Positions 1-11,579 of a stretch of DNA of 64,000 bases are shown piece by piece. Under the pieces are notes generated by a model. That model saw only the letters and a list, made by a program, of their open reading frames with translations, had not been told where the DNA came from and made no database searches. The position numbers and the translations under genes were made by a program. Every line of letters begins with the position of its first letter. The first letter of the stretch is position 1. This DNA is from Thozetella sp. PMI_491 (lineage: Eukaryota; Ascomycota; Sordariomycetes; Chaetosphaeriales; Chaetosphaeriaceae): NCBI GenBank assembly GCA_021432635.1, contig MU270132.1, positions 50,584-114,583 on the forward strand, in the 5' to 3' direction.

Positions 1-2
1 AA

Positions 3-839
3 CTTCCCCAACTGGCGCTTTCTTGTGACTATCTCCTGCATGGGATCCTGGCCGCTGCAGCCCTTCATCTCGCGTTCCTGTATCCGGAGCTGCACGAAAA
101 GTACAACTTTCTTGCCACCATCCACCAGGACTTGGCCATTGGGCCGTTTCAGCGAGCCATGAAGGATATTACTACCGAAAACGGAAACCAGCTGTTCGCC
201 TTTTCGACGCTCTTAATCGTTTTCAACTTTGCTTCGTCACGGGCCCCGGAGGAGCTGTTGCCCTCCCTGGATGGAGGGTCCCAGACCGGGATCGCGAACT
301 GGATTTCCTGCCTTCGAGGATGTTATTCCATCCACCAGGCGGCTAGGTTGCACATCCAAGCTGGGCCACTAGGATTCCTTATCACAGAAGGCCGAAAGTT
401 GTTCGACGTACTGAGCAGTGGCATCGTCCCGCTACCCGAGGATGACAAAAGTCTCTTGCAGATAACCGAAGGCGTGATGATGCTGCCGTCTGTCAGGAGT
501 TCTACCACGCTTGATGAAATGGACTCGTACGTCGAGGCAATTGCAAAGCTGCGCAATTACCTGGCTGTTTCTACCATGGATCAGAGCCCTGTGATGCGCC
601 GAGCCATCACTTCTATGTGGGCCGCCACAATATCGGAAACGTTCATTCGGCTTCTGCGCGAGAAACGGCCCCCGGCCCTGATTATTATGGCTCATTTCTG
701 TATCCTACTGGAGCGCGCAGACAACTGCTGGTATATAAGTGGTAGGGCCGTAGCCCTTTTTACGACGGTGGATCAAACCTTGGACGCTGAGTGGGCTGGA
801 TATATTGAGCATCCACGACGGATAATAATGGGGTCCTAG
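3..839 (+). CDS. C-terminal part of a fungal transcription-factor-like regulator (5' end outside window)
   Basis: The frame is open from the first bases of the window, so the start lies upstream. The protein resembles the fungal-specific C-terminal region of Zn2Cys6 regulators of the sterol-uptake-control (UPC2-like) type: a stretch reading LLHGILAAAALHLAFLYPE is followed by a middle helix-rich segment and a C-terminal region rich in short hydrophobic helices. Any DNA-binding finger would be in the missing N-terminus. No internal stop or frameshift is visible over about 278 codons. In this family such proteins act in the nucleus on metabolic promoters; the target here is unknown. Assignment to the regulator class is by recalled family pattern, not by a search. 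Confidence 0.65.
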   Translation, partial: LPQLALSCDYLLHGILAAAALHLAFLYPELHEKYNFLATIHQDLAIGPFQRAMKDITTENGNQLFAFSTLLIVFNFASSRAPEELLPSLDGGSQTGIANWISCLRGCYSIHQAARLHIQAGPLGFLITEGRKLFDVLSSGIVPLPEDDKSLLQITEGVMMLPSVRSSTTLDEMDSYVEAIAKLRNYLAVSTMDQSPVMRRAITSMWAATISETFIRLLREKRPPALIIMAHFCILLERADNCWYISGRAVALFTTVDQTLDAEWAGYIEHPRRIIMGS

Positions 840-905
840 CTCAGTTGTGGCGAAGAGGGCCTCGTTATAATAAATGCGCGATACGAGATACGCGATACGT
901 GGCCC

Positions 906-2805
906 GTGATACGAGACGCGCTTAGATCCTCGCCTGACGTGTTGGGGGCCAACTGCTTTCTTGGCCGAATTCTACCCAACTATTTCCCTCGAAAGCTGGA
1001 TATTGATGCAGTAATTATTGGATTTCGGAAGCTCGCCGAGCTGGGCAACCCCGAGAAGCATGGTACCGACAGGCTAACCCCCGAGCTAGCTATGGGCTTC
1101 ATTGAAGTTGCGAGTACTACTGCTTTGGCTCGACGCATCCGTAGCCTGAGCGAAGGCCGCGGCTTCGATACCTCAACTCACAATCTTGCCTGTTTCGACG
1201 GGGGAGGGGGACAGAATGCGGTCGCGATCGTTAGAGACCTTGTAATTCGATGTGTCAATTCACAGGCTCTCCAGCATCCTGTCCGCGTTCGGCATGGCGC
1301 TCACCGACATGGTTATCGAGAAGCAGGAGCCTAAGACTGTCGTGTACGGGTCGAGCGAGTCCAGCCACCTAGAAGCCCGGTTCAACAATCTAGCTTCGAA
1401 AGCCATAGATGGCCTACAGTTGCAAGGAATTGCAAGCTACAGCGTGACAAACGAGTGGGTTTTCACATGAGATACAAAGGCAGCGACACGGTGCTGGTGA
1501 TCCCCGAGCCGGCAAATGGAGATTTCGCGTAGAACGTCACCGCCGGGAAAAAAAAAGGGGGGGATTTAGTCAATCAAGGTATCTTCTCGTCGGAGTTGCA
1601 CGAATGTCGAGTGTCCGAAAGGCCCTGGGTGTGCCCGGCTCCACCCCTTTCATACAGCTGAAGACACTCGACGATATCCCATCGGTCGACATGTCTGGGC
1701 CAGAACTGTACGCAAGATCTACTTTGGCGGAATCGAATGGAGTGATGCAGCGGTTTGCTACCTACAAAGTCTCCCAAATTGCCACAAAGTAGCCAGCCCG
1801 ATAGTGGCGATCGACGAGACGCAGACGATTCTCATTGAACGCAGTAGCGACGCGATTGTCCAGGATGAAAATCTTGTCTTACCAGTTGTCTCTTCCCACG
1901 AAAAGAGAGAGATAGGTGCCCAAGAGTTGAACCACGTACAGGTCTCTGTCTTCTGGCACAGATTTATATCAGTAGCGGAGTAGATTGGCAGGAATCGCGC
2001 AAGACGTCGATCTCAACCAATATCAAACAGCGACGAGGTCATTCGTGGGCCATCTTCTCCGCTTCTGGCGGCCTTGTTGCAAACATACCGCACATCTCCG
2101 TGCATCTAGGCCCCATGAGCACAGAAATTCGCTACCAAGCGACCAAATACGGCTGCGATGGCCTCAAACCAGATGTCAACCTATCATATCACCACTGTGC
2201 AGGAGGGACCTACCCACCGGACCTCACTGTAATCACGCTAGTCTTCGACGTCGATGAGAATCCAACGGAGATCATGTTTTTGTCGCAAACGGAGGTTCGT
2301 CCCTAAGTCTTTCTTGACGCGTAAAATTCCTGGCTTACCGACATACGCAGGACACCACGCCGATATTGGAGGCATGCTTGCAGACTTCATGCCGCCTGAC
2401 TCGACCAAGCTGCGGCGAGAAGGAGCTGCCATCGAATCGTTCAAGATGGCGAGTAGGGCATTGTTGGTGAACACGGCCATGTCGAAGAGCTATATGACAA
2501 ACCCGGCAAGTTTCTTAGCTGCAGCGGCACAAGGACTCTGCCGGACAATATCGCCGATCTGAAGGCATCCATTGTGGGGAATAGCCGCGGCATCCATCTT
2601 ATACAAGCCTTAGTTCGCGAACAGTCATTGGCCCGTTGTTCGATTCAATATGGATGCGATTCAAAAGAATACGGAGGAAAGCGTTCGCAAGCTTCTTAAT
2701 ACGTTTAGCAAGCACTTTCGGGGCCGCCCTCTCGAAGAGGTGGACTGGCTCGATGGCGGCACTGCATTGGCCCTGAAAGTGATCATCAACGAGTAAGATG
2801 GATCA
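906..2805 (+). pseudogene. Decayed 5-oxoprolinase (hydantoinase A/B family) fragment
   Basis: Successive pieces in different frames follow the order of a eukaryotic ATP-dependent 5-oxoprolinase (5-oxo-L-proline to glutamate, gamma-glutamyl cycle). 906-1240 carries the end of the HyuA-like half (GRILPNYFP, GFIEVAS, EGRGFDTSTHNLACFDGGGG). 1252-1470 continues it in another frame. About 1700-1900 holds IVAIDETQTILIE. 2100-2300 carries the start of the HyuB half (HLGPMSTEIRYQA, AGGTYPPD). 2340-2560 has GHHADIGG, and 2640-2800 continues to DGGTALALKV. The family is about 1,250-1,350 residues, so the N-terminus and most of HyuB are missing. At least four frameshifts and several stops make it non-functional. 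The order of pieces is clear, so the identification is good even though no intact frame remains. Confidence 0.8.
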
Positions 2806-3629
2806 GCCAAGCTCTACCCTACAGAAACTGACACGGAAGCATTTAACAATCTCGTGAGCGTTGACCCCAGCATGAAGAGAGACCCAACTTTCCATATTAG
2901 TTTTACTGACCATGTAGCGGAACACCCCGCCGGCAGTCATGTTCTCGGGCACCATATACTGCCTTCGGTGCATGGTTTCGTCTGATATTCCTTTCAACCA
3001 AGGCCACCTAGCATTTATTGAGGTATAATTACTGTCCTCCAAACCCAAACCTCTCCCCACGAAGGCCGTTACCATAGGCTCCAACGTAGAAACATCACAC
3101 AGTGGATCGAAGATCTCATATTCAAAGCTTTCCGCACGTCCGATGCGAGTCAAGGGACGTGCAATAACCTGATATTTGGATACGGGGAACTGACGAGAAA
3201 GGGAATATCAACACGGGCCTCAGATACTATGAAACCATCGCCGGTGGCTCGGGAGCTTAGCCATTCAGGAATGGCCAAAGCGGCGTGCACATCAACATCA
3301 CAAAAACGCGTATCAAATATCCTGAGACGCTGGAGAAGCGCTATCCGGGCATCATTTGCGAGTTCTCCATCCGTAGTGTAAGTGGCAGCCGCGACCGGCG
3401 ACGTGACGGAGACGGCTGCGTGCGATATCGAGCGTCGGAAGCCCATGCAAGTTACTATCCACTCCGAAAGACGAGCTATTCCCCTATACGGCATGACAGG
3501 AGGTGAGCATAGCGTAAGAGGCATTAATCTATAGGTTCGTAAGGATCCTGCGGACAAAACAGAGAGGACCATTAGTCTAGGTAGAAGAGCAAAAACATAG
3601 ATGAGTACGTACAGGGACCGCATCAACAT
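2803..3629 (-). pseudogene. Unidentified gene relic with one frameshift
   Basis: Two reading frames on the minus strand abut with a 4-base overlap near 3150: an upstream part of about 159 codons and a downstream part of about 116 codons. If the upstream frame is followed to about 3195 and the downstream frame taken from about 3185, the reading continues smoothly (…DIPFLVS then KYQVIARPLTRIGR), which suggests one gene split by a small indel rather than two genes. I do not recognise the family; there is no signal peptide and no clear catalytic motif. It converges on the 5-oxoprolinase relic. A spurious pair of open frames remains possible. Confidence 0.35.
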
Positions 3630-4500
3630 TACGGCACCTGGTGGGGGAGGCCACGGGATCGATGAGAGTGTATTGGCCCAATTGAACCTGGTGGAGAATT
3701 AACACCAAAGGAGTCAAGTGCTGACAAGACTATCGGGGATGGAAATGGCGCTTTTAGGGCGAGTGGAAGCGTCAGCTAGAGAGAAACGTTCGCTGCCCTC
3801 AACTAGGACGTTCGGTGAACAACCTACAGTGTAAAACAGAGATTAACGGTGCTGTACACTATCTCTTAATTAATTTTGTCTATTAGACTCTATATTTGTC
3901 ACAATCCTGCGCTAAATACACCCGCATTATTTCCCGCTATTTCTACACAGTATAAATAGCCTTCCCTGTATAGCCAGGTGAATTTTAAGTGAGCAAAAGG
4001 CTTTTTTTGTCCACTAGGCAGTGCCTCAGGATAATTTCAGTATAATTAGTATAGCAGTTTAGAAATGTGTTTGCTATATCGGGCGTAGATGTTAAGTTAT
4101 TAGGCTGAAATATACCTAGTAATGGCCTCAGAGTTCTAGCTCGCTATTTATTACCTCCGGTAATAGTTTAATCTCTCAGGTTTATTAAAATATAATTGCT
4201 TTTTCAGGCTTAAATTTCACAGCTACCACTTTTTCTTCTACACTGATTTACAACCCGATTTCCTTGGGGTATTTAACCCATCCCCTCTCTTCATAACTTA
4301 CCCTAGTTAAAACGCCTATAGTTATACTATATCTTATTACTTATTATATATCACTTTGAACAGTTGTAGATAAAGTATAAACACGAAAAGAATTCCTCGA
4401 TTTTTTCGAATATACTCAAAAGCCGGCCAATCACAGGTAACGCCCTTAAACCTCACTCAAAACAAAGATAACCACCAGGTCCTAACCTAAACGGCCTAAA
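3630..4500. other. AT-rich intergenic stretch
   Basis: No open frame of note on either strand and no recognisable repeat. Base composition is AT-rich with many TA-containing words, in keeping with mutated repeat DNA, especially from about 3860 to 4400. Confidence 0.5.
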
Positions 4501-7500
4501 TTATAACTGGGCCAAAATATCGCCTACCGGACAATTCCAATTTTCTCTCTTTGCTAGCGCTGTAGTTAATTTCTCCAACTCCGAAGCTATTTTCTCGTAT
4601 TCATCTCGTGCAAATCCATCTCCTCTCAGAAGGAAAAACATGGTGCTGGAATTTTGTCCGCCCAAGCCTGCCTCAAGGTCGAGGCCGACTTCGGTAGACG
4701 ATTCACCTCGCGGTTGCACACCTACCTGGACTAGCTCAAAGTTTTTATACGGGCTTTCTGATTCCGTCTCAGCAGCGCCTCGGCCGGGAACCCAATTGTA
4801 TATTTGCGCCATGAAGATGTTAGGGACCATGGCACCGTCAACAGGCCCAAGCTCAGACATAATATCGTAGCATGGAGCTGCTGCATAACGCGTAAGGCTC
4901 GTCTGGTCGTGCTGCATGCGGTTGAGCAACGAAATGACCGTCTCTTCAGCGCGGACTTCGACAAAGTTGATAACGCCGTGCATAGTCGGGCCAGCCACGT
5001 CACTAGCATCGACCGGGCTGCTCAATGCTTCAACAGCTGCAGGCAAGAAAGGGAAGTTACTCCTGACTGCCTCAAGGTTTGTGAAGAGTGCGTGGGTGTG
5101 ACCTGTTCTATAGATATTGAACAGGGCTAAAGCAGTCTTAGGCAATATGCTGGATGCTAGGTGCGGGTGATTACATCTTAGCTCCTGCAGCCCAGGGATG
5201 TCGAAACTGTGCCGGACGATATCGTCGTTGTGCCCAGCTGGCCCATGATGACTATGACTTGGATAAAGTGCCTTCTTATGAGCTGCAACTCCACGAAGGC
5301 GATTGAGATGCCACCTCACAGCGGTTTTCGCACCCCCAGACGTTCGAAGGCCGTGATACGTATCAGCCCAAAGCTTGTAATCGAGGTGATTATGTAGCTT
5401 TGGTGTTTGCTCGAGAGCCTGTTCAAGATCCTCGTTCAAAATCTGAAGCATCGTTCCGTCCATGACAGCGTGATTAATACAAAGGACAGCCGCAGCGGAG
5501 TTAGTTTCTTGGATGTCGTAAAACATTATACGTGTGAGTGGTCCGGGTATCGCGTCATGGCTAGGATAAGGATAGTTCAGAACTTTCATCTTCAGTTCCT
5601 CCACTGAACGAAGTGCATCGCCGTCCTGTAGCACAATATTCGACAATTTTGAGCTCTGGCGCATCACAACATGCAGGCCGCCGGGATAACCAAATAAGGT
5701 CTGGGATTGAACCAGAAAGGATAGTAAGATCCGATTATTTCTTAATGTTGTCTCGAAGGCAGTCTTGAGGCGCTACATGTTGTCAGCATTAAACGCAGAT
5801 TGTGGGTTAGATTCTGAGAGAGAAACGCACAGCCCGGTCTGCACGCTTTGCAAGAATACCGAACCGAAACCCGTAACTGTCGTACAACTTCGTCCCTGTA
5901 GTCATCATAATGCCAAAGTCGTATGCTGGCATAATATCTTCAATATCATCCCACGTAAACCCTTGAGGCGTGATGGCTTCAAGTACTACGCTCTTCGTCA
6001 GCGCGAATGCCCCGGGATCTTCAATCGTATGCGTAATATTATCGATGCCAGGTGGCTCGTCGCTCTTTGTATGCCCAACAGGATGCTGCTCGAAATTAGG
6101 CAAATCCTCTTGTCGTAATATCGCAATTTGCATGGCGATGGTTTTCATCTCGGTGAGAGGTAGAGTCTTGCCTGTCTTCTTTCTAATTCTATCTCGGACT
6201 CTCATGACGGTGAGACTGTCGGCAAATTCTACAATTGGCGAGCCCATGCTGAGACGATCCGGAGGGAGGCCGAGGGCTTGTGACCAAATGAGTTTTACAT
6301 CCTCAACCAACTGTGTGATTCTCGAGTCCGGAGGTGCACTGCCGTTGTTTAAACGGTAGACTTTGACGAGCTGTGCAAGTTTTGCTTTCTGTATTTTGCC
6401 ACTTAAGGTCCGAGGATAGTCGTTGATGCTAAGATCGGTCACTTGAATGATGTCTTCCGGAACGTATGCCGTACCCATCCTTTCAAGGACAGAGCTCTTC
6501 ACAGCCTCCCGAATTTCGGCGTCGACCTTAGCTAAAACAACTGCGATAGGAACTTCGCCAGCAATGTCGTCTGAAGCGCCTACTACCTGGGCTTGAAGAT
6601 ATGCAAGCTCGTTACCGTTAATTACTGCCTCGACTGCAGCCGGAGAGATGTTCACGCCACCACGGATTATGCTGGCATAAATTAGCTTGGGTGTGACGGG
6701 ATTTTGGACCCTCCAACTTACATATCCTTGTACCTCCCAGTGACAAACAGCCGACTTTGCTCATCTATCCTACCTTGGTCGCCGGTCCGAAACCACTGGC
6801 GGCCGTTACGATTATTGTAAAAGCTGGAATTGTCTGCATCGCCCAGGTAGGAATCGATAAGCAGCGGGCCGTGGGCATGGATCTCGCCTAGAATATTGCG
6901 CGTGACAGTTTTTCCAGTTCTAGGGTCGACGATTTTGATCCAGTTCCCAGGCTGGACCCATCCTACCATCACCTCGTCTGGATTCAACTTGCAAACGAGG
7001 GTGGATATGTTTCGCTGATTGCCAGTACGAGTCAAAGGGCCTTCGGTCATACCCCATAATATTTCCACGCCTTTAGACAGTTCTTTCATGCATAACCGAA
7101 CCATGTCAGCAGTTACGGTGCTTCCTGCCAGGATTATTGATATGAGCGACTTGGGCCTGAAAGGGCTGAAATTCATAGCCTCTATTAGGGCATAGGCCAT
7201 GCTGGGGACAAGGCCAGTGCTGGACAAAGAGGTTAGCAAAATAAGTTGCATTCTTAATATGTAGACAACGCACTGATATTGACATATAGGTTAGCCCTGC
7301 TTACAAAGACACGATGTAATCTTTTGCGATGCGGGGTGTTACCTGAGTTATCCTTTCCAAACTAAAAACTTCCAATACTCTGCTAGGGTTAAAATAGGGG
7401 CCAGGATAGACCAAGGTTGCGCCCGAACAGTGGGACAAATGTAGCACCAGGCGCCCAAAAACGTGGTTATTGGGAACAACAGAACCAAATATGGAGTTCG

Positions 7501-8342
7501 AGCCGATTCCATCTTTAGATGGTGAACTCTCGCGGACCTTGATGGTGGCACCCCAGCTGGGGTATCGTTTGAGACAGCCCTTCGACTTGGACGCCGTTCC
7601 GCTTGTGAATAAAGTGGTGGCATCTGTCAAATTTCCCGGGGATATATTACTCTCATCGTTGCTATCTGCATTTGATAGCAATTGCTCGAATGATAGCCAG
7701 TCGCCGATTCGTGGTCCTGCGGATACGAGCCTAATAGTCTGGTCAAAGAGACCCAGCGCATCTATAGCGTCTGTCCAATCTGGATCGGCAATTACCACCG
7801 CTGGCCGACATGGAATACTAAGAAGCGCAGTTTTGACCATGTGGACACTCTCCTCTCTGTTGCTCAGGTTGCGACCGCTGAGAGGTACAAATATATATCC
7901 AGACTCCGTGGCGGACCATCTGTGCAGAATCATCAGTTGTGTCCACACCGGGGTGAGTATGAACCTACGACGCCAGTACCCATTGTACTCCATTTCCAAG
8001 AAAGGTAAACACGGGGGCTCCATCTTTGACACCAAGCCCCTTGAGGCGGTCACTCAGGCGCAATATGACTTCCCTAAGCTGTCGGTAAGTCCATCGTAGG
8101 TATTGCGCTATCTCCCGCTTCTCTTTATCCAGAGGAATACTCGAAATTCCATATAGATCACTTGGTTGTTGGACACACACTAGTGCGAGACTGTCCGGAG
8201 AATTGTGAACACAATTTGTGAATTGCTCCCACAATGAAGGTGTGGATTCTGGAAGGACGACCCCATGCGTCTCGCTTAGCGCCATGGCGATACAAGAGCT
8301 CGGCCGGCCGCAATGGGGATGGGGATGTTCTAAAGAGGGCAA
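4501..8342 (-). CDS. NRPS-like synthetase, adenylation-thiolation-condensation (A-T-C), four introns
   Basis: Five exons splice to exactly 1,200 codons (1,199 residues): 8342-7969, 7919-7305, 7219-6722, 6671-5831, 5772-4501. The four introns are 49, 85, 50 and 58 nt, with GT/AG ends. The N-terminal ANL adenylation domain has FTSGT (residues 229-233), GMTEG, WFRTGD, GRYKD and the A10 lysine in RTLSGKIQK (about K588). A carrier domain follows, with its phosphopantetheine serine in FADSLTVM (about S648). The condensation domain starts near residue 740 and carries the active-site H877-x3-D881 in NHAVMDG. There is no thioesterase or reductase. In this fungal family the enzyme activates a carboxylic acid, loads it on the carrier and condenses it with a second substrate; the substrates cannot be read here. 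A second ATG at 8285 (MALSETHG) is an equally good start. All motifs are intact, unlike its decayed neighbours. Confidence 0.9.
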
Positions 8343-10520
8343 TAGTAACAGCCGGAAAAGAAAATCAGTTTAAAGTTCTTGTACTTTGGTGAAATAATAG
8401 ACTAAGATAAAGCATTGAATGTCATTTCTTCATTTGAGGACACATATTCAAGCCCCCTTACTACGGAGTAGACCATGCTTGGTGAGGCCATTCCCTTGAA
8501 AATGACTCACCACCTGACTGTCCGCAAGCTAGCTCCTTCCTGGCTAGGCTAAGAGACAACAATAGTGTGCTGTAGTTGCTCTATAGATCGGCCAATAACC
8601 GTCAGGCTTCTGATCTATGTACTCCACTATGTTTCTTGACCGAATTACTACTTGCCGAGTGGAGAAAAGCAGCCAACCAAGGAAATGAATCCTTTTCAGT
8701 GGGTAATTTAGCTACAGGAATTCCAATGTAGTGTCATTCGAGGAGCGCTCGCCTGCATTCAACTATATACTTTAGTACAGACCTAATAGGTAGAAAATGT
8801 TAGCAATGGCAGTCCTAGTTGGCTCGGAATCACGCACCATCAAATGCTGGGTCGCCTGATAGTTTACGAACTGCACTAACCACTATCGTTTTTTTAATTA
8901 CTTTCCTAGCTATAAATATGCGTGCTCTTTCTCTCTCTATGTTAAGTAGTCATCATCGATGGCATTTGTCTGCGTGGTTGGCGACCCTGACTAGCGACTG
9001 ATCGGTTACCTCATACTAGACAAATTTATAAGAGCTTGTTATCCATAGGTAGGCAACACAAGGGTAAATATAGCAGTTTAAACTGTTCTATTAATAGTTA
9101 GGATGATATATCTGGTACAACATACCCTAAAAAGACATTCCTTTAGACACTCTCTAGTCTAGTGTAGAAAGTATTTATTTTAGGAGCTGGTGGTCTTTTT
9201 AAGAAGGAAACTATTTAAAAGAGCAGTATTTCTCACACACTCTCTCTTACATATATATTGAAGACGGAGAGAAGCGTAAAGCAGAGCTGGCGGAATCAAC
9301 ACCCTCATATCACACACACACTCACCACATTCTAATAGCTACAGCAGGAAACCAATACTCCAGCCATCAAGCCATCAAACTAGCGCCTGGGAAGAGCAAC
9401 TGAAGCAGCGCGGCCCTAGTTGTACGTGGGAAGGAACGGTCGTAGGTGGAAAACGGCCGAGTTGTGGCTCCGTTCAGGGCGAAATAGAAGCACGTAGGAT
9501 AGGGATAAGTCACGTAATAAAAGCACAGAGTGCATTGACCGGTCGGTTTTAGTATAAGAAAAGCAAAGTAATAATGAGTGGTGATGGATAGAATCAGTGG
9601 TGATGCTCGGTCGAGATGATAATCTCAAAAGAAAGAAAGCTAGCCTCCTGACTATTTATATCTTAGAGCCGGATAGTATAGGTCTAATCTAGGAACCCCC
9701 CCTCCCCCTCTGCCCTGATCAGCTCAGGGGCAAAAGAAAATAACGCCACCATTTCGGTCTCTCTATATATATATATCGTAAAGAATGTGATATCTTGCTT
9801 GTAGACAGGATTGTATTCTAGGCTTTTCTTGCTCTAAACCAGCGGTTGAGGTAAAGTCAAGAGCGTTGAAGTAGCTAAGGAGCGGTCGTAGCAGCACAAG
9901 ATTAAAATGCCTGGACCTACATAGCCTGCGTTGATAAGATAAAGATATGGAGCTGGCTGAGGCCATCAAATACATGCGAACTTCTTCATAAAAGTAGAGT
10001 TACAGCAAAGGCTAAAATTAACAATTGCAAAGCGCCGCCCCTCTTCAGCTACAACGACTCAAAACACCTGAAATTCGTCGGGCTCTCCTTTATGAGACTT
10101 CTTTGAGTCAGTACGTCGGCTATATTTCTTAGTACTCGAGCGAGATCGACATTAAAAAGTCTTTAAATCAGCTTAACTAATTTTAAACCGTGCCTTTATC
10201 AGCAGTCCGCAGATTCACTAATGTTGTAACTTATCTAAGGCAGATGTGGAATAGAGAAGGTCTAAGTCATGATAGAGAGCGAGCCGGGATTTATTTCTGA
10301 CTTCGCGTCTTGGTGGTAGAGCGATCAGATGGAGCAGCTTCTCATATAACCGCGATGAACGACCTTTGATTAGAAATTCGCAGATGAAGTGGGTTTTCGG
10401 CCTTCCCTATCTCCGCCAAATACTTCTAACACCTGTAAGCCGGATCAGCATCGATCTTTGGTGTCCTTAAAACAACGAGGTTTCTATTAATTACAGCAGA
10501 ACAAAATTTAAATCGTTACA
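8343..10520. other. Gene-free AT-rich region, possible mutated repeat remnants
   Basis: No credible coding frame. It contains CA/CT-rich runs at 9230-9320 and a stretch at about 9190-9240 that is imperfectly repeated, with mainly transition differences, at about 38030-38085. This could be the end of a RIP-mutated retroelement, but no terminal repeats or coding domains are visible. Confidence 0.45.
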
Positions 10521-11579
10521 ATGGCTGCTACTCAACCTGTCAAGATACGCAATGCTGCCATCCTGACAATGGACGCAGAGGTCAATAATCTTGAAAATGG
10601 AGTCATCGTCATACAAGATGGCAAAATCTTGGCCTTACGCACCAACCTGCCGCTTCCCAGACCCGATGCTATCAAGATCCATTGGACCAATCACATTGTT
10701 CTCTCAGGTTTTGCTGATTGTCATCGCCGCGCTTTGATGGAAACTCTTCGCCAAATTCATTCCAACTCGGCAAGCCTCTATAAGTACCTCGGAGTGGGTA
10801 ATAATGAGTTGCTTGAGCACTTCAGACCAGAAGACGTCGACGCCGGCGTCTACTCCACTGCCTTCGCGGCGATTAATGCGAGCGCCACTACGGTGATTGA
10901 TAATATGCACGCAAATAAATCGCCTGCGCACGCTGCGGCTGCTATCAAAGCCCGGCAAGATGCTGGCTGTGAAGCTCTCGTCGCCTTCAAGTTTGGATGG
11001 GAGCATTCACTCCCGGAAGAGGAAATCGATGAACAACTAAATACAGCAAGGGCAGCCATCTCGCCTGATGCTAAGAGCCGTATTGATGTTGCCATATGTG
11101 GCCCCTTCCACGAGGCAGAAGCCAAGGTTGCCCCAAAACAGGGAGCACGAATCAGCGCCGAATACGGTCAGATGCTCAGTGAGCGTTCGGAAGCAATCCC
11201 AACGCCCAAGATATCTATTTAGCACGGAATCTGTCCTAGAATCAGCATTGACAACGAGGCTGCTTATAGTAGCGATATGTTCGCGGAAATGGGTGTTCTG
11301 TTCTATGTGCAACGCGGGCAGATAAGTGCCGGTCGTAACAAAGGTTCTCCTTGCAAGGTCCGTGAGGTCGTACAGGTTACCAAAATCGATGGCGCGAAGG
11401 ATCTAGGTCGCGAAGGTGACATTAAAAGTCTCGCACCGGGCAAGCTTGCTAACATTATAATCACTCGAAGTGAGGACCTCGACCTGTATCAGACTAACAC
11501 AGCTGTGGGCGCTGTAGTCTTGGGTGCTGATTGCTCAAAGGTGAACACCTCCGGATCATTAAACAGAATGGAAAACTAG
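10521..11579 (+). pseudogene. Amidohydrolase (cytosine-deaminase/TRZ-ATZ-like), internally deleted
   Basis: The N-terminal part has the small beta-domain and the start of the TIM barrel (ILTMDAEV…IVLSGFADCHRR). Family members bind metal through HxH at the end of strand 1; here the second histidine is replaced (HRR). A TAG at 11220-11222 interrupts the frame. After it the same frame resumes with ISIDNEAAYSSDMFAEM and the usual C-terminus (IDGAKDLG…IKSLAPGKLANIII). About 100 central residues, including other metal ligands, are absent, so the remaining 353 codons cannot form the enzyme. Known members are cytosolic hydrolases of aminated ring compounds. The ATG at 10521 sits in a good context (ACAATGG). 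Confidence 0.8.
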
